Shown: positions 43,702 through 57,738, counted from the stretch's first letter. The stretch is 64,000 nt of DNA from Phytopythium helicoides (GCA_024867545.1 JANFNE010000021.1:248001-312000); one strand, 5' to 3'. The notes: generated by a model not told the origin, from the letters alone. Numbers and translations: made by a program.

Positions 43702-46700
43702 ATGCGGCCGGCGCCGGAGGTTGCGGTCGTGACGCCGCTGGCGCGCCGGTTGAGCTTCGTGCCGTCGCTCAAGCTCACCGATGCCGAGCACGAGATGCTG
43801 GCCTCCGGTCCCCTCCAGACCATCGACAGTCCCGGAACAGCAGTTGCTGATCCGCGAGTAGCGTCCGCGGGGTCTGGAGCGTCCAAAGCGGCCGGATCAG
43901 CAACTGCAAGCGACGTTGAGAGCAAGGCGCAGACTTTACCTGGAGCTGCCGACGACGGAGATGAACAGAGCGGATCGCGATCGACGTCTTCTTCGTCCCC
44001 GTCCTCGTCATCCCCACCCGAACCGCTGGTGCCTGCCGTTGCGTTCTCGTTTGAGCCCTTCCGCGGTCGCTGGCACTACGGCCAACCGGTGCTCGCACGG
44101 TATCGCAAGACTCCCCACTTCTTCTCCGGCAACATCGCGACGTATCTTGGTGCAGGACTCTTCATGGTGGTGTTCGACGATGGCTCGCTCGACTATCGTG
44201 TCAAGCGCGAGGACCTCATGATCATCTCCGAGGGAGACGACACTTTAACTGTAGCCGCCGCTGCTGCTGCTACCGTAGCGGAATCTGCAGTTGACATGTC
44301 AGGCTCCCTCGCGCCGCCGAATATGCAGCTCATGGTCGACTTCTCTGCCAATCCGCCTCGACAGCTATTTCTTCCTCTTGATGGGGGTTTCAATGACAAG
44401 CTAGAAGACACGCAGGACGAGTTCCTGAACAGGTACCGCCGGCTCTTCGAGGATGCACCGGACGAGGCAATTGTTCGCCCGCTAGCACGCACAAACAGCG
44501 ACTCTGAAAGCCACAATGCACTTCCTCTTGTTGGTCCAGCGATCCCTGACGAAAGTATTTATCTCAAACAACTTGAAAATGGCGTGGCATTTGAGGAAGA
44601 CTCGACACAAGTGAGCGATTCAGACGACTCGGACGATTCAAACGAGGTAGATGACGGCGGCGAGCTCATGACACCGTGGCAACAAATGACGCAAACGTTT
44701 GGCATGGCAAAAACTTTGCGGCCTCGTGCAGCACGCCGCTCTAGCCTGTCAAGCGTTTCACAGGTCGAACGTATGTCCACGCGGCTAACGAAGCAGGGCA
44801 GCATGACGAATGTGTTATCACCCAAGTCGTTCAAGCAGATCATTTCGGACTACTTTTCCAAGCAAAGCAAGAAAGTGCGACCATCTTCACAACAGGCGGC
44901 CGACAACTGCGGTCCACCAGCCGAACTGACGAAGGCTGAGTGGCTCGATTGCATGGTTCGCAATTTAGACGCTGTTCAGAGCGAGAAGCTAGTCGCCGCG
45001 CCGTCAGAAGCAGCGCCGCTGACACTCGTCTCAACGCCAACTGGTCGAGCTGCACCCGTACCGGTCACATTGCCGTCTTCAACTCCTGGTCTTCCGCAAC
45101 GGGTTGTTTACGAGCGGCGAGTAGATGGAGCCCGGGCATACGGCACGGTCAAGGCTCGATTAGCGTCGGGTGACGTGGCAGTTATCACGGAAGACGAGCA
45201 AATGATCACAGTTCAAGCTTTTTCTCCCTCTGCGCTCGTTTTCCTCCCGTCTACCCGCGAGCTCGTGCGGCAAGCGCGGTGTCTTGCCCATGACACGAAA
45301 GAGCTGTTCGCTGGGCGTCGTGTGCAGGTGTTACTCTATCCAGGTAGTCGCTTCTCGGGCAATGGGCTCATCGTGCTTGAAAAGCGATCAACATGTGACG
45401 GCAAGGCACCATCCTTCCACGTGCTGCTGCAGAATCGCACACGACTATTGAATGTATCGGGAGATATGCTCGTACCCCTACGCGACAAGAAGCGAGCATC
45501 AACTCGTGCTCACATTACAGACGATCAGTTCCTCATCTGCAGTAACAAGACCAAGGTTTTCATCGGTGATCAAGTCTTTGTCAAGTGCGCAGGAGATATG
45601 GATGGAGCGACAACCGAGGAGAAAGTTGGTGTTCTGAACGGAGTGTATTCGAACCGCACGGCTGCGATCGACTTTGCCGATGGGTCCACTGGCTACGAAG
45701 TGTTACCACATCGAATCTCAAAGCGGAGGAAGCCGCGGTATCCCCAAGCAGACCAGGATGTGCTCTCGCTGAAAAATGCTGTGCTTATGCAGGCTCGGAC
45801 TAGTGGTGGTGGTGGTGGCGGTGGCGGGAATGGCAGTGGCAGTGGAGCTGGCAGTGGCTCGAGGGGAAAGGATGGAGGCTCCGCCAAAGACGCACATGCT
45901 TCTACTGCAACTGAGGAACGAGTCGATTACTACTCTGCGCTCTACGATACTATCGAGGAAGGTTTTCAAGTTTTAGCAGACCATCCGCGGCGAGCAACCG
46001 TCGAGCGATGCGTTGTGATCAAGACACACCCAAGCTCTGCGTGCGATCTGCGGTTTGCGGATGGAACCATCGCATTTGAGGTGTTCCCATCGCAAATGGT
46101 GCTCGAAGGAGGCGGCCGCGTCGAGAGGCGGCGGAAATGCAGGCGAAGGCGTTCAAGAAGTCAGCTCAAGCGCCGAGGAAGCCGACTAGGTCGCACAGTG
46201 AGAGAGGAAGGCCATGAGGGAGACGAGTACGACTACGCGTACGACGAAGAGTACGAGGACGAGTGGGAACCCTCGGTTGGAGACTACGTGCTCGCGTGGA
46301 GCTCTCGCTTCAGCAGGTACTGCTCAGCCAAGGTTAGTGCTCGCACAACACCGTCTGCTTCCGCTGCTGCACCGACGCCTGGATCGCCTCCAGCTCCGGT
46401 TGGCTCTGTGCTCTTTTCCGTGGTATTTGACTACGGTGAGCAGAGAGCCAACATGCCGTTGGAGAGACTCGCACGGCTGGACGACCCAGACGCATTGTCA
46501 CCGACGCAGAAACTTACGAACTACAGCATTGACACGATGGGGTTCGAGCTGTGGCCTGTGAGCTTCTCTATAGGCGAGGCGGTGATGGCTCGTGTGCATG
46601 GGAGCTCTCTTTACTTTCCTGGAGTTGTCGAGTGCGTTTACGATTCGGGGAGCACCGCAAGGTCCACGACCGCGACGAACGCTAGTGGTAGCGGGAGCGG

Positions 46701-47310
46701 CGCGAAGGCTCGCCGGAATTCCCTGGCAGCCGGCCCACGGATGTGTGGTGTGCTCTTTGATTCGGGAGAGCGAGACGCCCATGTGCCGTATGCGAGTGCC
46801 TTCTCTGTCGACGCCCGAACTCGATTTACCCACAACAGTGGTGGGCATGGCGCTGCGACCAGGGGAGGAGGGTCTTCTTCGTCGGGCAAAGGCGTTCACT
46901 CACCAAATGCTGGCAATGTGAGCAGTGGTGTCAACATCGCACTCGGGCTTGGGTTGGGAGCTGGCGGGCTACTTTCGAATGATCCACTCGTTTACCAGGT
47001 AGCGGTGGACGCAGAGAGTGGTGCCGTGCTGCCGGCTGGGCCCAACATTGCTGTGAACGCTGGGTTGGTGATGCAGACAGCTGAGGGCTCTACAGCTGCG
47101 ACGTCTCCGTCAAGACGGCGGCGGTCAAGCGGTGGATCTGTGAGCAGCATGCTTGTTTCCATGGCTGGAAGCTTGTTTGGTTGGCGCTGGGACCGAGACG
47201 ACGGACAAGACTTTGTAGCCAAGGACGATCAGCGACGATCGTCGCAGCTACTTACCGAAATTGGCGCCAGGCTAAAGCGGAGAGCGAGCACGCAGCAAGC
47301 TGACGCGTAA
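43702..47310 (+). CDS. Large protein with repeated Tudor-like modules
   Basis: Single 1202-codon exon. Not matched to a named family. At least five modules share the beta-barrel pattern basic/hydrophobic start, aromatic, then V-x-F-D-D/G-G: GQPVLARYRKTPHFFSGNI...VVFDDGSLDYRV (near 44090), RRVQVLLYPGSRFSGNGLI (near 45315), GDQVFVKCAG...AIDFADGSTGYEV (near 45565), DLRFADGTIAFEVFPSQM (near 46040), GDYVLAWSSRFSRYCSAKV (near 46280), GEAVMARVHGSSLYFPGVV...VLFDSGERDAHV (near 46575). This suggests binding to methylated residues or structural use (inference). Linkers are Ser/Gly/acidic, including a Gly run at 45805-45845. Frame is unbroken over 3.6 kb. Confidence 0.75.
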   Translation: MRPAPEVAVVTPLARRLSFVPSLKLTDAEHEMLASGPLQTIDSPGTAVADPRVASAGSGASKAAGSATASDVESKAQTLPGAADDGDEQSGSRSTSSSSPSSSSPPEPLVPAVAFSFEPFRGRWHYGQPVLARYRKTPHFFSGNIATYLGAGLFMVVFDDGSLDYRVKREDLMIISEGDDTLTVAAAAAATVAESAVDMSGSLAPPNMQLMVDFSANPPRQLFLPLDGGFNDKLEDTQDEFLNRYRRLFEDAPDEAIVRPLARTNSDSESHNALPLVGPAIPDESIYLKQLENGVAFEEDSTQVSDSDDSDDSNEVDDGGELMTPWQQMTQTFGMAKTLRPRAARRSSLSSVSQVERMSTRLTKQGSMTNVLSPKSFKQIISDYFSKQSKKVRPSSQQAADNCGPPAELTKAEWLDCMVRNLDAVQSEKLVAAPSEAAPLTLVSTPTGRAAPVPVTLPSSTPGLPQRVVYERRVDGARAYGTVKARLASGDVAVITEDEQMITVQAFSPSALVFLPSTRELVRQARCLAHDTKELFAGRRVQVLLYPGSRFSGNGLIVLEKRSTCDGKAPSFHVLLQNRTRLLNVSGDMLVPLRDKKRASTRAHITDDQFLICSNKTKVFIGDQVFVKCAGDMDGATTEEKVGVLNGVYSNRTAAIDFADGSTGYEVLPHRISKRRKPRYPQADQDVLSLKNAVLMQARTSGGGGGGGGNGSGSGAGSGSRGKDGGSAKDAHASTATEERVDYYSALYDTIEEGFQVLADHPRRATVERCVVIKTHPSSACDLRFADGTIAFEVFPSQMVLEGGGRVERRRKCRRRRSRSQLKRRGSRLGRTVREEGHEGDEYDYAYDEEYEDEWEPSVGDYVLAWSSRFSRYCSAKVSARTTPSASAAAPTPGSPPAPVGSVLFSVVFDYGEQRANMPLERLARLDDPDALSPTQKLTNYSIDTMGFELWPVSFSIGEAVMARVHGSSLYFPGVVECVYDSGSTARSTTATNASGSGSGAKARRNSLAAGPRMCGVLFDSGERDAHVPYASAFSVDARTRFTHNSGGHGAATRGGGSSSSGKGVHSPNAGNVSSGVNIALGLGLGAGGLLSNDPLVYQVAVDAESGAVLPAGPNIAVNAGLVMQTAEGSTAATSPSRRRRSSGGSVSSMLVSMAGSLFGWRWDRDDGQDFVAKDDQRRSSQLLTEIGARLKRRASTQQADA

Positions 47311-47398
47311 GCGTAGCAGTTGAGTTAGGAAATGTGATATGTATACTACGACTTAAGGTTATGAGAGACAGAGAGCGGAGATGCCGACGCGGTCACCA

Positions 47399-48361
47399 CT
47401 AGGCGACCGTCGAAATGATTGCAATAATGAGCAGCAGCACAATGACAACGAACACGGCGTAGCAGATCATCTTGGTGCGACCGCATGCACAGTAGCGCTT
47501 GCGCTCGTCCGCCTGCTTGACCTGCTCGAGTGCGCGCGAGACGTTTTCCTTGGCCTGCTCCGTGTTGTCGGCGATCTCGACTGAAGAAGTTTACCAAGCA
47601 CAAAGCGATCAGATTGCTGAACGAACGCGCAGGTGCAATGCAATATGTACTGATGACTCACCGACGACTTCGCCCTGGTCCTGGATGAGGCCGTCAATCT
47701 CCTGGAAGGCCGCGTTGACTTCGCGCAGCTGGTGGTTGATCTGGATGATGTCTTGCTCGCGGCGGATGAGGTCTGCAAATCAAGACGAGTGAGCAGTCTG
47801 CTGAGTTTGGGAACTCCGGTTGCCCAACCACGCACCGTCCTCATCGTATACGACGACGTTGGCCTGCGCGTAGATCTGGTCCTCGCTGTAGTTGGAGAAC
47901 TCGGCGCCCTGCGGCTTGTTCTGCGTGCCGCGGAAGGACGTGGAGGAGCGGCGGATGAGGTCGACGGAGTGGCGCTCGGACTCGACGAGTCGCGTGCACG
48001 TGTCCTCGAAGGATTTGAGCTGGGCCTTGAAGTCGCCGGAGAGCTTGTTGACCTGCGCCTTGCGCATGCTGCGCGAGGCGCCGCTCTGGCAGGCCTTGTT
48101 GAGCTCCTGCAGCCTCTTGTTGAGCTTGGTGACGAGCTTGTGGCCCTTGTCCGTGAGCTCGGTCACCTGGTCGTGGTTGGCGCGCGAGTCCTGGGGCGTG
48201 CCGAACAGCGACATCTTTTGCGCGATGCCGCGCGTGACCTGGTTGAAGCTCGAGATGCCCTTGGACGTCTCCTGCACGAGCTTGCGGAAGCGCTCGTCGC
48301 CCATCTCGCCGGGCATTTCGCTGTCTCGCGGCGAGCTCGCGCGCTGGTACCTGCTGCCCAT
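47399..48361 (-). CDS. Qa-SNARE (syntaxin 7/Pep12-like)
   Basis: Membrane-fusion protein of endosomal/vacuolar traffic. Three exons: 48361-47836, 47772-47662, 47580-47399 (introns 63 and 81 nt), 272 residues. N-terminal Habc-like helices (FRKLVQETSKGISSFNQVT, LVTKLNKRLQELNKACQ), SNARE helix LIRREQDIIQINHQLREVNA with central Gln of IQDQGEVV, and a C-terminal anchor (MICYAVFVVIVLLLIIAII). A Cys pair (YCAC) just before the anchor could be palmitoylated. Converges with the Tudor-like gene: stops 88 bp apart. Confidence 0.9.
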
Positions 48362-50194
<1,833 letters not shown>

Positions 50195-50851
50195 ATGGAG
50201 CCGCTCCGCCCGGCCACCGTCGTGCGCTCTGCAGCGCCCAGCACCCGACCGCGTCGCGGAGGGGGGCCTCGCCCTCGTCGCGCGCGCGCGAGGGTGAATG
50301 CGCCTGCTGCGCGGCAGTGACTGCCAAGGACCAGGTTGAGTACGAGGAGGAGGCGGCCGTCGAGAGGGGAGCGAGCGGGGAGAGCTGGCAGGATCGCGCC
50401 TTGCCCCCACCCCGCCCCGCAGCTCCCGACGACCCCGCACTGTTCCAGTAAGGAAGAGATGAATACGAGTCTGCGCCTGCATCTTTTCGTAGCCCTGTCT
50501 GGGTGTACACGATGGTCCGTCGGCCGATCTTACATGGTCCAGCTCGCTCTCGAGTTGGACCTGTCCTCCCATCCAGTGAGCTGAAGTTGTCCGCTCGAGA
50601 GTATCCTTGAGCGTCCGACCCCATCCGCATGAGCTCCTTGCCGCCCCTACGTGCTTGCACAGCCTCCACTTGGAGGTCCCTTGCAGCCCACAGACACGAA
50701 CCGCCATCTGCGTGTTGCCAGCCCCTCCCATGGAGCCTTGCCACGTGAGTTCCATGCGCAGTGACTCGGATCCTGCGTATCAGGACCATCTCCACCGCGT
50801 GTCTGTGGCTCAAACAAAATATTACGCGGGCTAGCCGCACTTTGCCGCGGC
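50195..50851. other. Intergenic, 0.66 kb
   Basis: Between two plus-strand genes; 3' UTR of the E2 gene and promoter of the next. Nothing else recognised. Confidence 0.5.
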
Positions 50852-53269
50852 ATGGCGTCGGCCATGCTCTGCGGCTGGTGCCACGAGCTGCCGTGGCGCT
50901 TCGAGTGCGCGCAGTGCCACCCGCGCCAGCGGCTGCGGCTGTGCGTGGGCTGCGCCTCGCTGTGGCACGCGCGCGGCGCCGCCAGGGACCACCGCCTGGC
51001 GGAATCCGACGGCACCGCGCGGCCGTTCCGCGCCTGGGAGCCCGAGCTCCGGACGGCTGCGGGCGAAGCTCAAGCGGAAGGCGAAGGCGGCAGTCCAGGC
51101 GGCGCGCAGGCAGCAGCGGAGACATTAGCGCAGCAAGAACGACCAGCGCCAGAGGCGTCCGCGCCAGTTGCTGCTCCAGACGCAGCGCCGCTTGCTGCTG
51201 ATGGCACTTCAGTTGCACCGACGGCGGCGGCTCTAGATGAACCTACTGCTGCTGCTGCTGCTATTGCGCCCATCGCAACGACACCAGCTTCGCCTGCCGC
51301 TCCAGCCGACGCTTCAGTCGCTGCTACAGTGGCTACTACAGTTGCAACTCCAGTCGCTGCCGTCGACTCTGCTGGTGCTCCTCCAGCGGCGCCAGGAGTT
51401 CTCGTGGCCCCTGTTGCGGCTCCTGCAACTGCTCAAGCCCCAGGACCGCCAGAGCCACAAGATCCCGGATTATCGACCGAAGAAGTGGCGAGTGTCGGCG
51501 CCAAGGAGAGAGACCTCAAGATGCTGGTGGAGCGGTATTGCGCAGGAGACTTGAGCGCGCACCCACGGCTAGTTGAACTGTTGTTGCGCGGGGTTCTAGC
51601 GCAGGACGCGCTGCTGTGTGCGACATACCACAAGTGTAGCGAGCCGGCATGCGCGCACGCAGCTAAACTGCAGCGCCAACACATGGCGGGCAAGTCAGAT
51701 CTCGCCATTCGGAGAGAGCAGGACGCGTGCAATGAGGATGACCAATGGTACTTTGCATTCATGAGGCACATGGACGAATGCGTCGACGCCAAGTGTCCAT
51801 TCTGCGTGCATGGTGAGCTTTGTGTCTTGGCATTAGCGAATCCATCGACCACTAATACTGGATTGGTTGCTGACTGCAGTAAGGATACGAGTGAGCTTGG
51901 GCTCAGCTCACGCGATGGAGTTGATGGTAGCGCGATTGAATCAGCAAATTTCGCTGGACACACCACATTCAGACGCGTCAGTTGGCGACGCAGACCAACG
52001 CAAGTTTGTGCTGGAGAGCCGACGAAATAATCTCAGACAGCAACTCGGCCGAGTGGAAGTACGCCGAGACCAGTTTACCTCCATGGGCCAGGCACTTGCG
52101 CAACGAGCACAAGCAGCCAAGGTGCAGGGATTTCGGTACCCTCCGTTCATTTGGCACATGGGCGATAGGAATGCCAAGGTGCGTGCAAATATCCAAATTA
52201 GATGTACTTGCTCGCAATGCTGACAGAATATTTCTCTCGCTGTTGTAGATGACCGCGCTGCCATCAGAGCTTGCTGAAGCAGTAGCAGACACTGTTGCAG
52301 AGCCGAGTGGTTCAGGTAGACAGTCTGGTACCTAGTTCCACCGGGAGTGCGAACACGAGTGTGGAGTCAATAGAATCTGCTCAAGGTACTGCGTTGGCAG
52401 GTCCAGCGAATACTACCGAGCTCCTGGCAGCTACAAATACGACGACAGCCATCAATACTGCTGCAGCAGAGTCTAAAGGGACCGTCGAAGATAGAGAGGA
52501 CTTTCCGGTGTCGGAAATCGCCGACGGTGCGGATACTAGTGGTGGTGGCGTTGTCGAGCCCGACGCAGAAGAACCCAAGCTTGACGAGCCTGGATATATC
52601 GACAAACTGCTTGCAGCAAAGAAGTCATCGCCAGAGAGCGCTGAGGCGGAGAGCGCGTTCAACAAGGCTTTAGCACTGGGTTGTGCGATTGTGGATGCAG
52701 GTTTCTGCACACCCTCTCGGGCTTCGCGGTGTCTGCTGGGCTGCCAGAATATCCTGATGCACCTCAAGCATCACGTGGATCTGCAGGTGTGTCCGGACGA
52801 GATGTGCGACGCCGTCGAGCACCATTTTGCGCACCTGTCGCAGTGCAAGGCGCGGGAATCTGACGCTGCCTGCGAGTACTGCCTTCGAGGTTTGTCGTGC
52901 TGGCAAGCGCTCGGGAAAGAAAGCGAACTGACCGCGTCCTTGTTGCCGCTTGCAGTGCAGGAGCGCGAGATCTCCCGGGCCGTCGAGTCGCTAGAAGCCG
53001 AGCAGCCCGAGGCGGACGCGCGCGCGCAGGCCGTGATCAACGCCATGACGGACTCGCTGACCGACGACCCGCCGGCGCAGCGCGAGCAGGTGATCGTGCA
53101 GCTGGAGGACGAGCTGGAGCAGGTCGAGGAGGAGAAGCGCGTGCTGGCGGAGAAGCTGAGCGCGCAGCGACTGGCACTTCGCCACGTGCGGCGGCAGCTC
53201 GAGCTCGAGCGGCTGCCGACGAGCAGCGCGCAGCGACTGCCGCTGCACTTCATCAAGGTGCTCAAGTGA
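50852..53269 (+). CDS. Multi-zinc-finger protein with TAZ-like fingers and coiled coil
   Basis: Three exons: 50852-51812, 51880-52178, 52301-53269; 742 residues. N-terminal B-box-like finger (CGWCHELPWRFECAQC, LCVGCASLWH), then an Ala/Pro/Thr-rich spacer, a first TAZ-like region (YHKCSEPACAHAAKL, FMRHMDECVDAKCPFC), a coiled-coil exon 2 (NNLRQQLGRVEVRRDQF), and a second TAZ-like region (CLLGCQNILMHLKHHVDL, CPDEMC, HFAHLSQCKARES, CEYC). It ends in a long coiled coil (VQLEDELEQVEEEKRV) and LPLHFIKVLK. TAZ fingers usually bind transcription factors, so a co-regulator role is possible (inference). Confidence 0.7.
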
Positions 53270-53416
53270 ATGGGTACAGTCCTTGTTTCGCAAGAGTGTC
53301 TAACCGATCAAAAAAGCATACGATTCTCAAGAGTGCTCCGATCCACTTCTCGTGAGCATAGAGCGAGGGCACCGAGGGGAGGGCAAGTTGCCCTCGCACT
53401 CTGGAAAGGCCGGGCC
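53270..53416. other. Short intergenic stretch
   Basis: Holds the 3' end of one gene and the promoter of the next. Nothing recognised. Confidence 0.4.
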
Positions 53417-56400
53417 ATGAGCGACTCGGAGGGCCGCGCGCACCGGCGCTCGCTCAGCCACGACGGCTTCTCGGCCTGGCAGCCCGACGCGGGCGCCGCC
53501 TCCGCCTCCGCCGCCGGCGCTGGGGCCGACGCGGCGCCCGAGAAAGACGCGCGCAAGCCGCGCGGCGGCAGCTCCAAGACCATCGACTCGCGCGCGCTCG
53601 CGGCGCGCAACAGCCTGCACAACCGCTCGAACGCGGGCGCCTACCGGCCGCTGCGGCCCAGCGACGTGCTCGAGGCCAAGCTCAGCCGCAGCGTGTCGGC
53701 CAGTCCGGCGAGCGACCGCGGGGCGAGGCGGCCGCCCTCCGGCGCGCTGCTGCCGGCCGGGGCCGCGCCGCCCACGCAGCCTGCCCCAACGCCGCTGCGC
53801 AGCCACGCCAGCCTGCTCATGCGAGACCTCGACGTGGGCGCGGGGCTCGCGGCTGTCGCTGGACTCGTCCACGCTCTCGCGCACGTCGCTTGAGCTCGAC
53901 GGCGCGCTCAACGACGGAGGCAAGCTCACGCGCAACATGCTGGATAACCCCATCAGCAACACAGCGAGCAGCTCGCGACTAAGCATGAGTCGACGGCGCA
54001 GTAGCGCGGCCAGCGACAAATATGGTGCGTGCACGTGAAATGGCCGTGACTTCAAGGTGGTTTGGCTGACGTGACACTCCTATTCGTAGCGCCGACGCTA
54101 GACACGAGCCCTCCGCTCCCGCCCGATAGCACAATCTCGGCCGAGGAAGTCATCCGTGAGAGCCTCGCAAGCGTGCTTAGCTCGTCCGTGTACACAGACA
54201 AGGACGACTTCGCGATCCACGGACGCCGCTCCGACCGCGACTCGGTCGCGTCGTCGCTCGCATACTCTCGCGGCCCCTGGTGATAGCTTTGCCTTCTCCT
54301 TCTCGAGTCGCAGCACGTTCCGTCGCAGTACGATTTCGGAGCAGATGCTGTATGAAACAGAGCTATTTGAGCCCGAGCGGGAGCTGTCTGTGCGTGAGCT
54401 GTCCGAAGTTCTCACGGCCAACGACGCGAATGTCAAGAGCCTCGAGGTGACAAGCATTAAAGAAGAGGAAGAAGATATCAAGCTGGAGAATGCCAAGTCG
54501 CGATGGGCACAGCATGTAAAGCTCAAGGCCCGCAATTTTCTGTACTCGACGATGGCGGGTGGCAAGGCAACGGCCAATTCTTCATCTGCGGCTGCAGGTG
54601 GCCCCGGGAACGGTGTCATTCCGTCTCCCGCAATGGCTGAGTGGGCGGAAAAGCAGAAGCAGCTACTTGGTCCATTGCATGGAGCAGGGCCAAACCACGG
54701 TGGGCACAACCTCGGCAATTTGGGGGCTCTTGGGGCTTTGGGTGGCGCGGCGAAGCTGCACCGCTGGGTGCACAATCGGTATCAAAACAACATCGGTCGT
54801 GTCATGCAGCGTGCATTCAAAGATGAGTACAGCTATCCCTCTGGGGGTGGCATGACAGCCCCTATGTCGCCCAATGTTAGCGGCATGACACCTTCACCTT
54901 TCAACGACGGTGGCATGCCGACTCCCGACCCCGCAACACTCATCTCTATCGAAGAGGTCATCAGCAACCCGCGAATGATGCGGTACTATGCTGCATGGAT
55001 GTCAGACCCAGCGGATCAGAGCAAGCTTTTTTTTCTTTGCTCATTCGAAGAGTACCGACAATTCTGGTGTACACTACGTGCAAATTATCAACAAAAGAAC
55101 CCGGCAGCGTTTGCTTCGGCGGGATCCTTGTCTACTACTACATTCAGCAAAGACGACGTGCTCATGCTTCGTACGTACGGCGTCAAGATCGCTATGAAGT
55201 ATCTTGCACGTACATCGCAGTTCCCGATTGGCACAGAGCTCGTCGACTCTGACATGCTGCGCTGCATCAAGCGCGACATTGCCACTGGAGGCGAGGATGC
55301 ACTGCGAACGTTCGATGGCGTTGCGATAAAGGTGAAGAGGCTTCTTATGCGCCAATTCCCAGAGTTTCGCCAAACAGAGCTGTTCGCAGAAATGCGCAAG
55401 ACTGTGGAGCGCGAGGTAATTTGCCTTGAGGACATTCTGATGAACCATCGGTTCGCCAACTTTTTCTGGGTGTTCTGCTTCCCTCACAATTACCATCGCG
55501 AAATTGGACTGTGGCTCGACGTCGAGTACGAGTTCAAGCCCGCATATCGGCAGTACTTAGGAATGCTCAAGGCTCCGTCTTCTTCTTCATCTTCTTCGAG
55601 CCAACGGCCGCGAGGACATCGAAGCCGCGAGAGCAAGGAACAGGCGGCATATCAGTGCCGCAAGCTTCTGAAGTATATTTCACTAAAATACTTTGCTGGC
55701 GATCGCGAGCTTCGCAACTTGGACAAGTCGTTGTCGACAGCGTGTGCACGACTGCAGGCCGAGCAAGACAATATCATCGCCAAGTTCAGTCTAATTCACC
55801 TCGAGTTGTATCATCGTTTCCTGACAAGCCGCGCGTACGCTGAATTCGCACTGTACCCGAGTGTTCCGCCGCCACCGCCTCCGCCCAATTCGGATGGTAA
55901 CGAAGAAGCTGTTGCTGCTCCGGTGGATGACCCCATGCGTCCTCTCGTCTCTCCTTCTAAGTTACGGACTGCGTGCGCATCAGTGGCCCGAGATGGCGTC
56001 ACGAGAAGCGATGCGTAAGCGATCATTGGAGGTTCTTCACTCGGCTCGCGGGTTCGAGGCGATCTGCGGTGTCCTGACGTTCGAAGCCATGCGAGCGTCT
56101 ACAGTGCCTTCGGATCCTCAATCAGATCACTCCCCAACATCTGCATCGAAAGCGAATGACGGTGCAATCGAACTCAGGGTTATTCAGCATCCACTTCCTC
56201 ACGATCCAACCCCAGCGCCCGTGGACAAGTCCATTGAGAACTTCTTAGTGCCATGGTGCGATGATCCGCATATGGTCGTGATAACAGCACCGACGTGCCC
56301 AGCTCCCAAGGCGTTCAATTTTCGTTTGGGGGATAGCTCGACATCCTCCGAGCTGTTTGCTGCCTGTATGCTCATCTACAAACCCGCTCCGCCACTTACA

Positions 56401-57614
56401 ATGCAGCAGCTTGAGACATTCAAGCTTGACATGACCGCCACACGCTGGGTGCCGTATGGCGTTTGTATTCTGTCAAAGTTCCCACTCATCGATCTTCTGC
56501 GAGAGCGTTTATCAGAGGCGTACGAGCACATCTTGGAGATTGAATCTCAGTCCCCGTCATCATCCCAGCAGTTGGGTCAACCATTCCAGCTCGAGAAAAA
56601 AGTGCTGTCGAAGCTGGCGCGACCCGTGTCGGCGGAAAATATTTCGCAGCATCACCAGCCACCAACATCGCTGCCAACTCTATCCCTCACGACATCACCC
56701 TTGAGTCTGAACACGATGCTCAAAACTCTTCCGCGGCTTGATCATTCGGTTCGACTGTTATTCGACACGCTAGACGTATCAACAGTTCTGACGGTTTTCG
56801 CTGCCGCCCTGTTCGAGTGTCGTATTTTGTTCCTGTCATCACACTTATCAGTGCTGCTCAAGGTGAGCGAGTCGCTGCGTGCTCTCATGTACCCCCTGCT
56901 GTGGCCGCACGTGTATCTACCGGTGCTTCCTCAGCGCATGCTTCAGTACCTCGAGTGCCCGACTCCTTTCATCTTCGGTGTGGACAAGAACTCGCTAGAT
57001 GCGAACACTATGCAAGATCTATTGAACGAGGATCTACTCATTGTCGATTTGGATAAGGGGTGTGTGCTTCGTGGAGAAATCCCATGCCCACTGCCTGAAA
57101 AGCTACAGTACGAACTTCGAGACGCGTTGTATGAGTGTCTCAAGCCCAACGTTAGCAAGAGCGACCACGTGTTTGCCAACCATTTCCCCTCCAAGCCGCT
57201 CGTGTTCCCAGAGATTGCCGTTCGATCGCTGTTCCACCAAGCCTGTGCGAGCTCTGCTTGGCGACTTTGGCTACCACCGATACGTCTGGACAGACGAGTA
57301 CGCCAACAACGCGCGCACTATTTTCTTTGACGAGGCCTAGCTATCTCGCGGCGTCTCCGCCGGACATGCGCGAGTTTCGCACACTGTTTATCGCTACACA
57401 AGCGTTCTCCGAGTTTATGGTATCGTTCCATGGGTTCGAGGAGCAAATCGGACAACTTCCGTCGCCATCCAAGTCGTCCAAGTCCTCTTCTCGATCTAGT
57501 CGGTCACCTGCGAAGCCGCCGACGTCCTCGCCCTCTTCTTCTTTGTCTTCGTCGTCCACATCAGCGTCTTCGTCGAGCGGCGTCGTCCGGTCTAATCACC
57601 CCGCCAAGAATTAG
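53417..57614 (+). CDS. RGS-RGS-DENN protein, five frame breaks
   Basis: RGS domains speed GTP hydrolysis by G-alpha; DENN domains activate Rabs. Start MSDSEGRAHRRSLSHDGFS. One clear intron (54025-54089). N-terminal Ser-rich region, first RGS about 54940-55420 (AAWMSDPADQSKLFFLCSFE, KYLARTSQFPIGTELVD), second RGS about 55425-55850 (LEDILMNHRFANFFWVFC, RAYAEFALYPSV), then core and downstream DENN about 56030-57430 (VCILSKFPLIDLLRERLSE, TVLTVFAAALFECRILFL, YLPVLPQRMLQYLECPTPF, FIATQAFSEFM) and a Ser-rich tail. Joins need one base fewer at GGGG 53842-53845, CCCC 54274-54277, CCC 55987-55989, T57244 and T57338. About 1370 residues if joined. Without the 55987 join it would be two genes, RGS and DENN. 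Confidence 0.7.
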
Positions 57615-57738
57615 TGCGGATTCTGAAATGAAAAAGGCACCGTTTCAATAGTGAATACGTCTGCGTTGTTTCCTAGTTGATCATGCAGCGTGGGTGAACT
57701 CGTGTCCGGTGCCAAAACCGTTCCAATCTCATGTGAGT
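57615..57738. other. Convergent 3' region
   Basis: 124 bp between convergent stops, presumably 3' UTRs. Nothing else seen. Confidence 0.4.
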
